Source: an uncultured Pseudomonadota bacterium
GTDB lineage: Bacteria > Desulfobacterota_B > Binatia > UBA9968
Assembly: GCA_946478635.1 (NCBI GenBank)
Contig: CAMLCX010000066.1
Coordinates: 1 to 14,593, forward strand
DNA length: 14,593 nt
Direction: 5' to 3'
Made by a program: the position numbers and the translations under genes. The notes under the pieces were generated by a model, which had not been told where the DNA came from, did not search any database, and saw only the letters and a list, made by a program, of their open reading frames with translations. Each line of letters opens with the position of its first letter. Position 1 is the first letter of the stretch. Below are positions 1-6,007 of this stretch, in pieces.

Positions 1-28
1 GCAGGCTTTTGAACCTGGAACGCAATTT

Positions 29-1264
29 TTAGGACTTCGCCACCTCTTCCCTTTTTCTGTTGCAGATATCCAGCGCGGCCATCGCATAGACCTTCGTGCA
101 ATTGACCATGTTGGTGATCCCCACGCCGCGGCGTATTCCAGTCGGCGAATCCCATTCTTCCCCGGCTTTGGTTTCCGTCGGGTCGACCAGGTGCGTGCCG
201 AATCCCGGACCGTAGGTAATCGCCGGCACGCCATAGGCGTTGATGCGCGAGCCGTCGCTGGTGATGCCGTAACGGATCGGCTTCGCATAGGGCACGGGTT
301 TATTAAACACCGTCTTGTGCGCCCGCTCCATGGTTTTCACCAGCGGCTCGCTCCTGGAGATTTCATAGCCGGGCGTCGTCAGATAGAGATCGACGCGAAT
401 ATCGAGAATATCGCTTTCACGCTTTTTTACTCTTTCACAAACTTGTTCGATGTCACGCTTGATGACCAGCGGCACCGAGCCCGGCAGCATCTTGACGATG
501 ACAAAAATATCCGTCGTCGGGCGGGTGCCGGGCTTGAAGGCGTTGCCGCCGTCGATCGCGCCGATCTGCACCGTCGGCAGCATGAACTTGTGGGGATTCT
601 TGCGCTGATATTCTTTTTCCCAATCCTGAATCGCTTGCGCCACTTTGCAGGCCGCAAGGACGAACTTGGTCGCCTTGCCGTCGACGCTGACACGGGCCCA
701 CAGCAGACCGGAGTTGCCGATCTGCAACTGCAAGCCAGTCGGTTCGCCGATGATGCACATATCGGCCATGACGCCGTGGTCCATCAGATAACGCGCGCCG
801 ACGCCCGCGCCGCGGTAGGTCTTGCCATGGAATCTGCCGATTTGCGCCTTCTCGATCTCGCCGACGACGCCGGCAATGATCAGATCGCCTTTGAGCTTGA
901 CGCCGGCCTTTTGCAGCGCCGACACCGCTTCGATGTAACAGGGAAACGCGGCTTTCATGTTGACCAAGCCGCGGCCGTAAATACGATCGTCATCGACCAC
1001 GGTTTCCTGGGGATTATCGAAATGGTCCATGTGCGCGTTGAACATCAACGTCGCGCCGCCGCCGGTTCCTTTCAGCGTGCCGACAACATTGGGCCTGCCG
1101 TCTTCGACGTACTGATATTCCACCTGCATGCCGAGTTTTTCGAGCTCGCTGCCGAGATACCTGGCCACTTCCTCTTCGTCACCCGTAATGCTGACGATAT
1201 TGGCCAGGTTGCAGGCCAACTCGACGATTCGATCGCGATCCACCTGTTGCAACACTTCGTCCAT
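29..1264 (-). CDS. M20-family amidohydrolase (ArgE/DapE-like), divergent active site
   Basis: A 411-residue protein of the M20 zinc-peptidase/deacylase superfamily, probably a cytoplasmic hydrolase of N-acyl amino acids or a related amide; substrate not inferable. The first metal-ligand motif is AHMDH (His78, Asp80), followed by YGRGLVNMKAA near 96-106, a GEIE stretch (Glu136, Glu138), IIGEPTG with Glu174, and a last His in GFGTHLVD (His358). Two oddities: Asn102 stands where M20 enzymes usually have the metal-bridging Asp of GxGxxDMKG, and the dimerisation-domain GxxxH segment reads GKATKF (about 196-201) with no His and looks several residues short. There is no signal peptide. The ATG at 1264 has an AAGGAG at 1271-1276, a good spacing, so the start is firm. 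It is divergent from the HAD gene. Family assignment is strong; catalysis by the classical two-zinc mechanism is uncertain. Confidence 0.85.
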   Translation of the reverse strand: MDEVLQQVDRDRIVELACNLANIVSITGDEEEVARYLGSELEKLGMQVEYQYVEDGRPNVVGTLKGTGGGATLMFNAHMDHFDNPQETVVDDDRIYGRGLVNMKAAFPCYIEAVSALQKAGVKLKGDLIIAGVVGEIEKAQIGRFHGKTYRGAGVGARYLMDHGVMADMCIIGEPTGLQLQIGNSGLLWARVSVDGKATKFVLAACKVAQAIQDWEKEYQRKNPHKFMLPTVQIGAIDGGNAFKPGTRPTTDIFVIVKMLPGSVPLVIKRDIEQVCERVKKRESDILDIRVDLYLTTPGYEISRSEPLVKTMERAHKTVFNKPVPYAKPIRYGITSDGSRINAYGVPAITYGPGFGTHLVDPTETKAGEEWDSPTGIRRGVGITNMVNCTKVYAMAALDICNRKREEVAKS

Positions 1265-1389
1265 TTCGCTCTCCTTCCGAAGTCAGTGGGAAACTTTATC
1301 TCAAGAGCAAATTTTGTAGCACACTGTCGCGCCGAGTGACAGCGATCCGAGTTGACGCAGCAATGCAATTTCCTTAGATTGTGGATTCT
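1265..1389. promoter_or_regulatory. Divergent intergenic region between M20 gene and HAD gene
   Basis: This 125-base gap must hold promoters for both directions. It contains the AAGGAG ribosome-binding site of the leftward gene (1271-1276) and a small CTGTC/GACAG hairpin around 1324-1342. I see no convincing -35/-10 pair and no clear Shine-Dalgarno in front of the rightward gene, so only the regional role, not specific sites, is supported. Confidence 0.4.
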
Positions 1390-1962
1390 ATGACGCTGGG
1401 ACTCGACATCGACGGTGTGGTCGCCGACTTCATCACGCCTTTTCTTAAATTGCTCGAAGCGCGCAGCGGCGGCGGCCCCATCGATCCCGCATCGATCACC
1501 GACCCCAATTTCATGCAGCATCCGTTTTTGACGAAAGAAATTATTTTCGAATGCATGGAAGCGGCGTCGTATGATCCGGAGTTTTGGCGGGCAATGACTC
1601 CGCTCCTGTCATCCGATCAATGGCAGACCCTCGATCGAATGAGCCAAGCCCATGAGGTCGTATTCATCACCCATCGTTGGGTACGCGACACTTACGACAT
1701 CCATCAGATCACCTGTGATTGGCTGCGCTGGCATGGCTTGACGCGGCCCATCGTTTATTTCACTCAAGAAAAAAAATCCGTGCTGATCCGCAAACTTGGC
1801 ATCGAGCTCTTCGTCGATGACCGCCACGAAAACTGCGCAGATGTAGCCACCGAAACCGATGCCGTGGTGTTAATGCCGCACCGGCCGTACAATCAGGCGT
1901 TCAGCCATCCGAAAGTTCGCCGCATTCGCGAACTTGACGAGATTTGGGACCATTTGAAATAG
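1390..1962 (+). CDS. HAD-superfamily 5'-nucleotidase-like protein (NT5C type)
   Basis: A 190-residue cytoplasmic HAD-fold phosphatase resembling the 5'(3')-deoxyribonucleotidase (NT5C) family. Motif I is GLDIDGVVADF at the extreme N-terminus, giving nucleophile Asp6 and acid/base Asp8; motif II is FITHRW with Thr94; Lys128/Lys129 in QEKKS is a likely motif III; motif IV is FVDDRHENC with Asp143 and Asp144. All catalytic positions look intact, so phosphomonoester hydrolysis is likely, but the substrate is unknown. I chose the ATG at 1390 because family members begin right before the DxDG motif; a GTG at 1381 would add three residues, and neither has a clear ribosome-binding site. The stop codon overlaps the AGGAG that serves the next gene, so the two are probably co-transcribed and coupled. 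Confidence 0.75.
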   Translation: MTLGLDIDGVVADFITPFLKLLEARSGGGPIDPASITDPNFMQHPFLTKEIIFECMEAASYDPEFWRAMTPLLSSDQWQTLDRMSQAHEVVFITHRWVRDTYDIHQITCDWLRWHGLTRPIVYFTQEKKSVLIRKLGIELFVDDRHENCADVATETDAVVLMPHRPYNQAFSHPKVRRIRELDEIWDHLK

Positions 1963-1977
1963 GAGCATCCGGCAGTC

Positions 1978-2727
1978 ATGGGCGCCATCGAAAACAAGAT
2001 CGCCATCGTTACCGGCGGAGGAGGCGGCATCGGCGGCGCAATCGTCCGGCGTTTTGCGCGGGAAGGCGCCCATGTCGCGATCGCAGACGTTGATGCCGCG
2101 GCGGCAAAAGCCGCAGCATCGGAATTGACTGCGCAAGGGACCGATGCGATCCCCCTGGTCGCCGACGTGACCAGAAAGAAATCGGTCGGCGAAATGATCC
2201 AAGCCGTCCTCGACCGCTGGGGGTGCATCGATATTCTCGTAAATGTCGCCGGCGGCGCGGAACGGAAACCGGTTGTCGATATGACCGCCGCCGATTGGGA
2301 TCATGTTGTCGATATGAATTTGAAGTCCGTGTTTCTGTGCTCACAAGCGGCCCTGCCCGACATGCTCAAGCGAAAATACGGCAAGATCGTGAACATCTCA
2401 TCCATCTACGGCTTTACCGGCAACGCTACGCGTTCGAGCTACGCTGCAGCCAAAGCCGGAGTCGCGGCATTTACGAAATCGCTCGCCCTGGAAGTCGTCA
2501 AGGATGGCATCAATGTCAACGCCATCGCGCCGGGCCGGGTGACCACACCGCGAGTTCGTAACCGCTACTCCGACGAAGCCTGGGCGGCGGCCGTAGCGCA
2601 AGTGCCCATGGGACGCGCCGGCACGCCCGACGAGATCGCCAGCGCCGTGCTCTTTCTAGCGGCCGACGAAAACAGCTACGTCACCGGACAAACAATTCAC
2701 ATCAACGGCGCCTGGCTGAACTGGTAA
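1978..2727 (+). CDS. SDR-family oxidoreductase (FabG-like, NAD-type)
   Basis: A 249-residue classical short-chain dehydrogenase/reductase. The Rossmann glycine motif TGGGGGIG is at 12-19, Asp37 in the AIADVD segment ends the second strand and favours NAD(H) over NADP(H), the NNAG motif appears as NVAG at 89-92, Asn114 is present, and the catalytic triad is Ser142, Tyr155 and Lys159 (YAAAK). The C-terminus carries the usual SYVTGQTIHINGAW segment. The length is standard for the class. The substrate cannot be read from the sequence; such enzymes oxidise or reduce secondary alcohols and keto groups. An AGGAG at 1961-1965, overlapping the upstream stop, precedes the ATG by 12 bases, slightly far, which suggests translational coupling to the HAD gene. 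Family certain, specificity open. Confidence 0.9.
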   Translation: MGAIENKIAIVTGGGGGIGGAIVRRFAREGAHVAIADVDAAAAKAAASELTAQGTDAIPLVADVTRKKSVGEMIQAVLDRWGCIDILVNVAGGAERKPVVDMTAADWDHVVDMNLKSVFLCSQAALPDMLKRKYGKIVNISSIYGFTGNATRSSYAAAKAGVAAFTKSLALEVVKDGINVNAIAPGRVTTPRVRNRYSDEAWAAAVAQVPMGRAGTPDEIASAVLFLAADENSYVTGQTIHINGAWLNW

Positions 2728-2736
2728 GAGAAAACC

Positions 2737-2862
2737 GTTCAAAAGTTCAAGGTTTAATGTTCAAGGCAGGAGCCCTCGATAAACACTCTGCCGAATTCAA
2801 CGTACTTGAACTCGCTGGCGGTTTCCGCTTTAACTTTGAACCTTGAACTTGGAACGTTGAAC
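2737..2862. repeat. Imperfect inverted repeat made of GTTCAAGG-type words
   Basis: The gap between the SDR and the racemase-fold gene holds a left arm at 2737-2766 rich in GTTCAA words and a right arm at 2832-2862 rich in TTGAAC words. The arms are imperfect reverse complements, with a 12-base exact match AAGTTCAAGGTT (2743-2754) to AACCTTGAACTT (2839-2850). A related TTTGAACCTGGAACG occurs at 8-22 just past the M20 stop codon. No T-tract follows, so it is a dispersed intergenic palindrome rather than a plain terminator. Confidence 0.7.
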
Positions 2863-2886
2863 AACCGACGCAGGAGGTCTTAAGAC

Positions 2887-3612
2887 ATGTACGGATGGCG
2901 CGTAAGAATTGGCCATGTGGCTCCGTCTCGCGGCGACACGTTGGTCTATGAATTTTATCAGATGATGCCTGCGGGTTTCATGATTCTGAACAGCACGGGG
3001 ACAATCCGGCAATTGGTCGACGCCGACTTAGAACGGCAGTTGCAACGCATCGAAGAGGCGGCGGCTGATCTGGTCGACAACAAATGCGACTCGGTGATCA
3101 TCGGCGGCTCACCGCTGTTCACCAAACTCGGCTACGGCAGCGATACGGAAATGGGCAAACGTCTAAGTGACAAGTACGGCGTCCCGGTTTCCCCCGGCAT
3201 CACCGGCGAGATCGAAGCGCTCAAATCCCTCGGCCTGAAGCAGCTTGTCGTCGCCACGCCGCACGAAGACACGCTCAACGATCGCATGAAAGCATTCCTC
3301 GAAAAATCAGGATTTAAGGTGTTGAAAATTCAAGGGTATGGTGTGCGTAAAAATGCCGACCTGACGGACATGGACGAGCACGCCGCCTACAAGATCGCCA
3401 AGCGCATGTACGAGCAAGCGCCGGACGCCGACGGCGTCTTCGTTCCCTGCCCGCGCTGGCCGACGATCACTGACGTCGACTTGCTCGAACGGGAAATCGG
3501 CAAGCCTGTGGTAACCAGTTGCCAGGCCTATATCTGGCACGCTCTAAGGATGGCGAAGGTCAAACAAGAAATAACCGGCTTTGGCCGGTTGATGGCGTCG
3601 CTGGCGAACTAG
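2887..3612 (+). CDS. Asp/Glu racemase-superfamily enzyme, maleate isomerase/AMDase-like
   Basis: A 241-residue protein that resembles the maleate cis-trans isomerase/arylmalonate decarboxylase branch of the Asp/Glu racemase superfamily. These enzymes act on small dicarboxylic acids using one or two active-site cysteines. The second-half cysteine is present in FVPCPRWPT (Cys188); the first-half position reads IIGGSPLF, with Gly74-Ser75 and no Cys. That single-Cys arrangement is the one known from arylmalonate decarboxylase rather than from two-Cys racemases and isomerases. Cys67 and Cys212 lie outside the motifs. No signal peptide. The start is firm: AGGAGG at 2872-2877 nine bases before the ATG. 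The TAG stop codon is part of a CTAG that forms the edge of the first palindromic element downstream. Superfamily likely; reaction inferred only. Confidence 0.75.
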   Translation: MYGWRVRIGHVAPSRGDTLVYEFYQMMPAGFMILNSTGTIRQLVDADLERQLQRIEEAAADLVDNKCDSVIIGGSPLFTKLGYGSDTEMGKRLSDKYGVPVSPGITGEIEALKSLGLKQLVVATPHEDTLNDRMKAFLEKSGFKVLKIQGYGVRKNADLTDMDEHAAYKIAKRMYEQAPDADGVFVPCPRWPTITDVDLLEREIGKPVVTSCQAYIWHALRMAKVKQEITGFGRLMASLAN

Positions 3613-3753
3613 TGGACTGTAACGGTTGGTTAGCGTCTAAAATCGCGGAGCCCTTCGACACAACTCAGGGCGAACGGAGGAAGGAAAGACCGTTCGTGGT
3701 GAGGCTCTCGAACCATGAACGGTAGACGCCATTTGCCTGTTACAGCTTACTAG
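3609..3753. mobile_element. MITE-like palindromic element A, CTAG-bounded
   Basis: The element is bounded by CTAG at 3609-3612 and 3750-3753. Its arms include CTGTAAC (3617-3623) against GTTACAG (3739-3745), and GCGTCT against AGACGC just inside. The core holds a CTTCGAC...CTCAGGGCGAACGG block at 3651-3677 that pairs with CCGTTCG...CTCTCGAA from 3690. It codes for nothing credible, so it would depend on a transposase elsewhere. The left CTAG supplies the stop codon of the upstream gene. Confidence 0.6.
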
Positions 3754-3891
3754 TGGGCGTAACCCTTGATTCGCGCCTGAATCTAAGAACCCTTCGACCA
3801 GGATCAGGGTGAGCGGTCGAGCCACAAACCGTTCGTGCTGGCTCTCGAAGCATGAACGGCGGATGCTAATCTGGTGTAACACTCCACCTAG
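3750..3891. mobile_element. MITE-like palindromic element B, CTAG-bounded, related to A
   Basis: This element shares its left CTAG (3750-3753) with element A and ends at CTAG 3888-3891. The ends are imperfect inverted repeats: TGGGCGTAAC at 3754-3763 against the reverse complement of GTTACACCAG-like sequence near 3873-3887, with one indel. The core (3790-3816 and 3829-3859) is a diverged copy of the core of element A: the same CCCTTCGAC start, CCGTTCGTG in the middle, and CATGAACGG at the end. Elements A and B are therefore also direct repeats of each other. Confidence 0.6.
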
Positions 3892-4039
3892 CAGGCTGCT
3901 GAAAAAAGTTTCGGAATGCTTCGAGACCCTCATACTTCGACAAGCTCAGCAGAACGGAAATTATCAACATTTCAAATTCCTTCCGTTCGCCCTGAGCACC
4001 GTCGAAGGACTCCGACAGAATTTTTCAGCAGCCTGCTAG
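3888..4039. mobile_element. MITE-like palindromic element C with perfect 19-base ends
   Basis: The ends are a perfect inverted repeat, CTAGCAGGCTGCTGAAAAA at 3888-3906 and its reverse complement at 4021-4039. Inside, CTTCGACAAGCTCAGC...GAACGG (3935-3957) faces CCGTTCGCCCTGAG...GTCGAAGG (3983-4008), so nearly the whole 152 bases can fold into one long hairpin. It shares the CTAG at 3888-3891 with element B, and another CTAG follows at 4041-4044. It has no coding capacity. The end sequence differs from A and B while the core word is shared, so C belongs to a related but distinct subfamily. Confidence 0.75.
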
Positions 4040-4065
4040 TCTAGTGGCTGACTCCGGGTTTGACG

Positions 4066-4788
4066 CTACTTTCTGCCGCCGAATACCTCTTTCAAAAGAT
4101 CACTGGCGCGCGCGGCCGGGTTGGTGCGAATCTTTTTCTCTTCCTGGCCAACGACAAAGAAAACTCCATCCGTGGCTTTTTCAGTCACATACTGGTTGAT
4201 GTCGAAGGAAACACTTTTGGCAAAGGGCACGCTTTTATATTTGCCGATCAGATCGTTGTACTGCCGGGTAACGCCGACATCAGCCATCACCGTCTCGACC
4301 GGCGGCTTGAATGCCGTCTGAAGTTTTTTCGACGTCTTGGCCTTGAAGTAGTCCGTGGCCGCCGTGTCGCCGCCGTTAAGAATTTTCCGCGCATCATCGA
4401 AAGTCATCTGGCCGATCGCATCCCAAAAAATCTCTTTGGCGAACGGCACCGCCTTCTCAGCCGCGCGATTCATACTGACGATAAATTCGTCGATTTGGGG
4501 GCCATAGCCCACCAACCGGAGCGGCTGTTCGATGGTTTGCAAAGGTTTAGGCATTAGAATCTTGATCGCTTTGTTCATCAAGAAACCGTCCACCGTGCCG
4601 GTTTGCACGACTGCGTTTTCAGTGCCGACTTTCAACGCTTCCTGAAGCCCGGAACCGATCTTCGCATCGCTTAGGCCGCTTCCGCTTCCGGACATACTCC
4701 CAAGCTCTTTGAAAACCTTGTCAAACTGCGCTGACGCCGTCGAATCCATCGATGCGAGCAGCGCCACGAGGACGATTAGTTTAAACAT
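4066..4788 (-). CDS. DUF4197-family exported protein
   Basis: A 240-residue protein matching the DUF4197 family of unknown function. A signal peptide covers residues 1-20 ([20 protein letters not shown], cleavage before Gln21), so it is probably periplasmic. After a Gly/Ser-rich stretch at 31-39 it shows features I associate with the family: the [21 protein letters not shown] block near 40-60, the [12 protein letters not shown] block, and a C-terminal [23 protein letters not shown] block. The ATG at 4788 was chosen over an upstream in-frame ATG at 4863, because it puts the hydrophobic signal at the N-terminus and is preceded by GGAGTGGGG. It is the last gene of the leftward run; the MITE-like array lies just past its stop codon. 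No enzymatic role is known. Confidence 0.85.
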   Translation of the reverse strand: MFKLIVLVALLASMDSTASAQFDKVFKELGSMSGSGSGLSDAKIGSGLQEALKVGTENAVVQTGTVDGFLMNKAIKILMPKPLQTIEQPLRLVGYGPQIDEFIVSMNRAAEKAVPFAKEIFWDAIGQMTFDDARKILNGGDTAATDYFKAKTSKKLQTAFKPPVETVMADVGVTRQYNDLIGKYKSVPFAKSVSFDINQYVTEKATDGVFFVVGQEEKKIRTNPAARASDLLKEVFGGRK

Positions 4789-4873
4789 GGCACCCCACTC
4801 CAATAAAAATACCAACTCATCAATTGCTTGATGTTGGCATTTCGAGCATGAGTTGAAAGACAAGAAACAATTA

Positions 4874-5272
4874 TTAGAGAAGCTCTTTGGACCGCGCAGG
4901 CGGCGAGCGATCGCCGCCCAAATTGAAGTCGTTTAACGCAGCCGCAAAGGTCGCATCGACGATCAGATTCATAATCTCCTGCTGGGCGTCGCGCGGCGAA
5001 AGCCTGAACGCTGTGCGCAGAGGGGGGATCGCCGCCCGCCACTTGCTCTGGCTGACATAGGCGCGCCCGAGATAAAAATAGGCTTCACCAAACTCTGGAT
5101 TTTCATAAGTGGCGCGCTCGAAATGAGGAACAGACTCGGCGAAATGGCCTTGATTAAACAAAGCCAAACCGCGATCAAAACTGGCGTATCCCGGATTCAA
5201 TCGGCCCAAGCTGGCGCAAGAGCTGACAAAAATCATCGCGAGGATCAAGAATATGGCGGCGCGGTTTTTCAT
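4874..5272 (-). CDS. Small TPR-repeat lipoprotein
   Basis: A 132-residue lipoprotein. The N-terminus has two positive residues, a hydrophobic core and a lipobox VSSC with Cys19 as the likely lipidated residue, so it should be anchored to a membrane. Residues about 29-96 form two tetratricopeptide repeats: one from [19 protein letters not shown] to the ENP turn, and one from [17 protein letters not shown] to LSP. TPRs bind proteins, often in envelope assemblies; no partner can be named. Its start follows GGAGAGGGA. It lies 55 bases after the glutaredoxin and 85 before the DUF4197 gene on the same strand, and the two exported products may act together, but that is only positional. Confidence 0.8.
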   Translation of the reverse strand: MKNRAAIFLILAMIFVSSCASLGRLNPGYASFDRGLALFNQGHFAESVPHFERATYENPEFGEAYFYLGRAYVSQSKWRAAIPPLRTAFRLSPRDAQQEIMNLIVDATFAAALNDFNLGGDRSPPARSKELL

Positions 5273-5327
5273 ATCGTTCCCTCTCCAGGTAAAGCTTAGA
5301 CGAGCGGGAAAGCCGGGTGTTGCACGG

Positions 5328-5651
5328 TTACTTTTCGAATGCGGATTTCAGCATGGGCTCAAGCTCGCCGCGTTCGTGCAGCTCGTGCACGATATCGCAA
5401 CCGCCGACGAATTTGCCGTCGATGTAAACCTGGGGAATTGTCGGCCAATTGGAGTACCGTTTAATCCCGTCCCTGATTGCCGGATCGGCCAACACGTCCT
5501 CACTGGCAAATGGGACACCGTAGGATCTTAGAATTTCCACCGTGTGCGCCGAAAAGCCGCACTGGGGAAAATCCGGCGTGCCCTTCATATAAACCATGAC
5601 TTTGTTGCGCTTCACTTTTTCGTCGATTCGCTCTTTGACATCCTCGGCCAT
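5328..5651 (-). CDS. grxD: Monothiol glutaredoxin, Grx4/GrxD type
   Basis: A 107-residue CGFS-type monothiol glutaredoxin. The active site CGFS is at 31-34 after the KGTPDFPQ loop; the glutathione-binding features WPTIPQVYIDG (69-79) and GGCDIV (83-88) are intact. Proteins of this family bind a bridging [2Fe-2S] cluster with glutathione and deliver it to targets, commonly as a heterodimer with BolA proteins. Length is typical. The ATG at 5651 was chosen over an upstream in-frame ATG at 5696, because it matches the family N-terminus and has AAAGGAGAAA ahead of it. It sits 23 bases after the bolA-like gene, the classical BolA-Grx4 pairing, so co-transcription and complex formation are very likely. 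Confidence 0.93.
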   Translation of the reverse strand: MAEDVKERIDEKVKRNKVMVYMKGTPDFPQCGFSAHTVEILRSYGVPFASEDVLADPAIRDGIKRYSNWPTIPQVYIDGKFVGGCDIVHELHERGELEPMLKSAFEK

Positions 5652-5674
5652 AGGTTTCTCCTTTTCTGTGTCCT

Positions 5675-5929
5675 TTACGAGCCCAGTTTGTCCCACTGTG
5701 CCGGGCTAAAAGTTTTTAGCGACAACGCGTGAATGCGCTGATCACCCAGCTGCTCCTTCAGCGCTTCGTTCACCAAACGATGCTGTTCGATAAGTCCTTT
5801 GCCCTCGAACGCGGGCGAAACGACGATGACTTGCCAATGATCGCCGCCGCCGGTGAGATCCTTGGACTCAACCAAGGTGACAGGAATGGCCTTGCTCAGG
5901 GTTTCCTTTATTTCTTCAGGGGAGATCAT
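5675..5929 (-). CDS. bolA: BolA/IbaG-family protein
   Basis: An 84-residue BolA-like protein. The signature SPAFEGKGLIEQHRLVNEAL spans 38-57 and is followed by the C-terminal RIHALSLKTFSPAQWDKL (65-82), where His67 is the conserved histidine that serves as a [2Fe-2S] ligand when BolA pairs with a CGFS glutaredoxin. There are no cysteines, so it is the histidine-type rather than cysteine-type BolA. It is closer in pattern to short IbaG/BolA2 proteins than to the longer E. coli BolA. It is immediately upstream of the Grx4 gene and downstream of the selenocysteine peroxiredoxin. Role: iron-sulfur trafficking or regulation with Grx4; a transcriptional role as proposed for E. coli BolA is less supported here. 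Confidence 0.88.
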   Translation of the reverse strand: MISPEEIKETLSKAIPVTLVESKDLTGGGDHWQVIVVSPAFEGKGLIEQHRLVNEALKEQLGDQRIHALSLKTFSPAQWDKLGS

Positions 5930-5969
5930 GAGAAAAGCTTACCGATTAAGCCAGGAGCTTGCAACTCTA

Positions 5970-5986
5970 GGACCTCACCAAGGTCC
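5970..5986. other. Small hairpin between peroxiredoxin and bolA genes
   Basis: GGACCT (5970-5975) and AGGTCC (5981-5986) form a six-pair stem with a CACCA loop in the 78-base gap. There is no T-run on either strand, so it is not a canonical terminator; it could be an mRNA processing or attenuation element, or chance. Confidence 0.3.
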
Positions 5987-6007
5987 CGCCCTATGGTTCT
6001 CTGCACT

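Noticed and set aside
191..1339. 382-codon open frame on the plus strand
   Set aside because: It is antisense to the M20 gene, has no family motifs and is Arg/His/Asp-rich in the way shadow frames of GC-rich genes are.
3637..4039. Small open frames within the palindromic array
   Set aside because: They run across inverted repeats on both strands, and their products are unlike any protein; no ribosome-binding sites.
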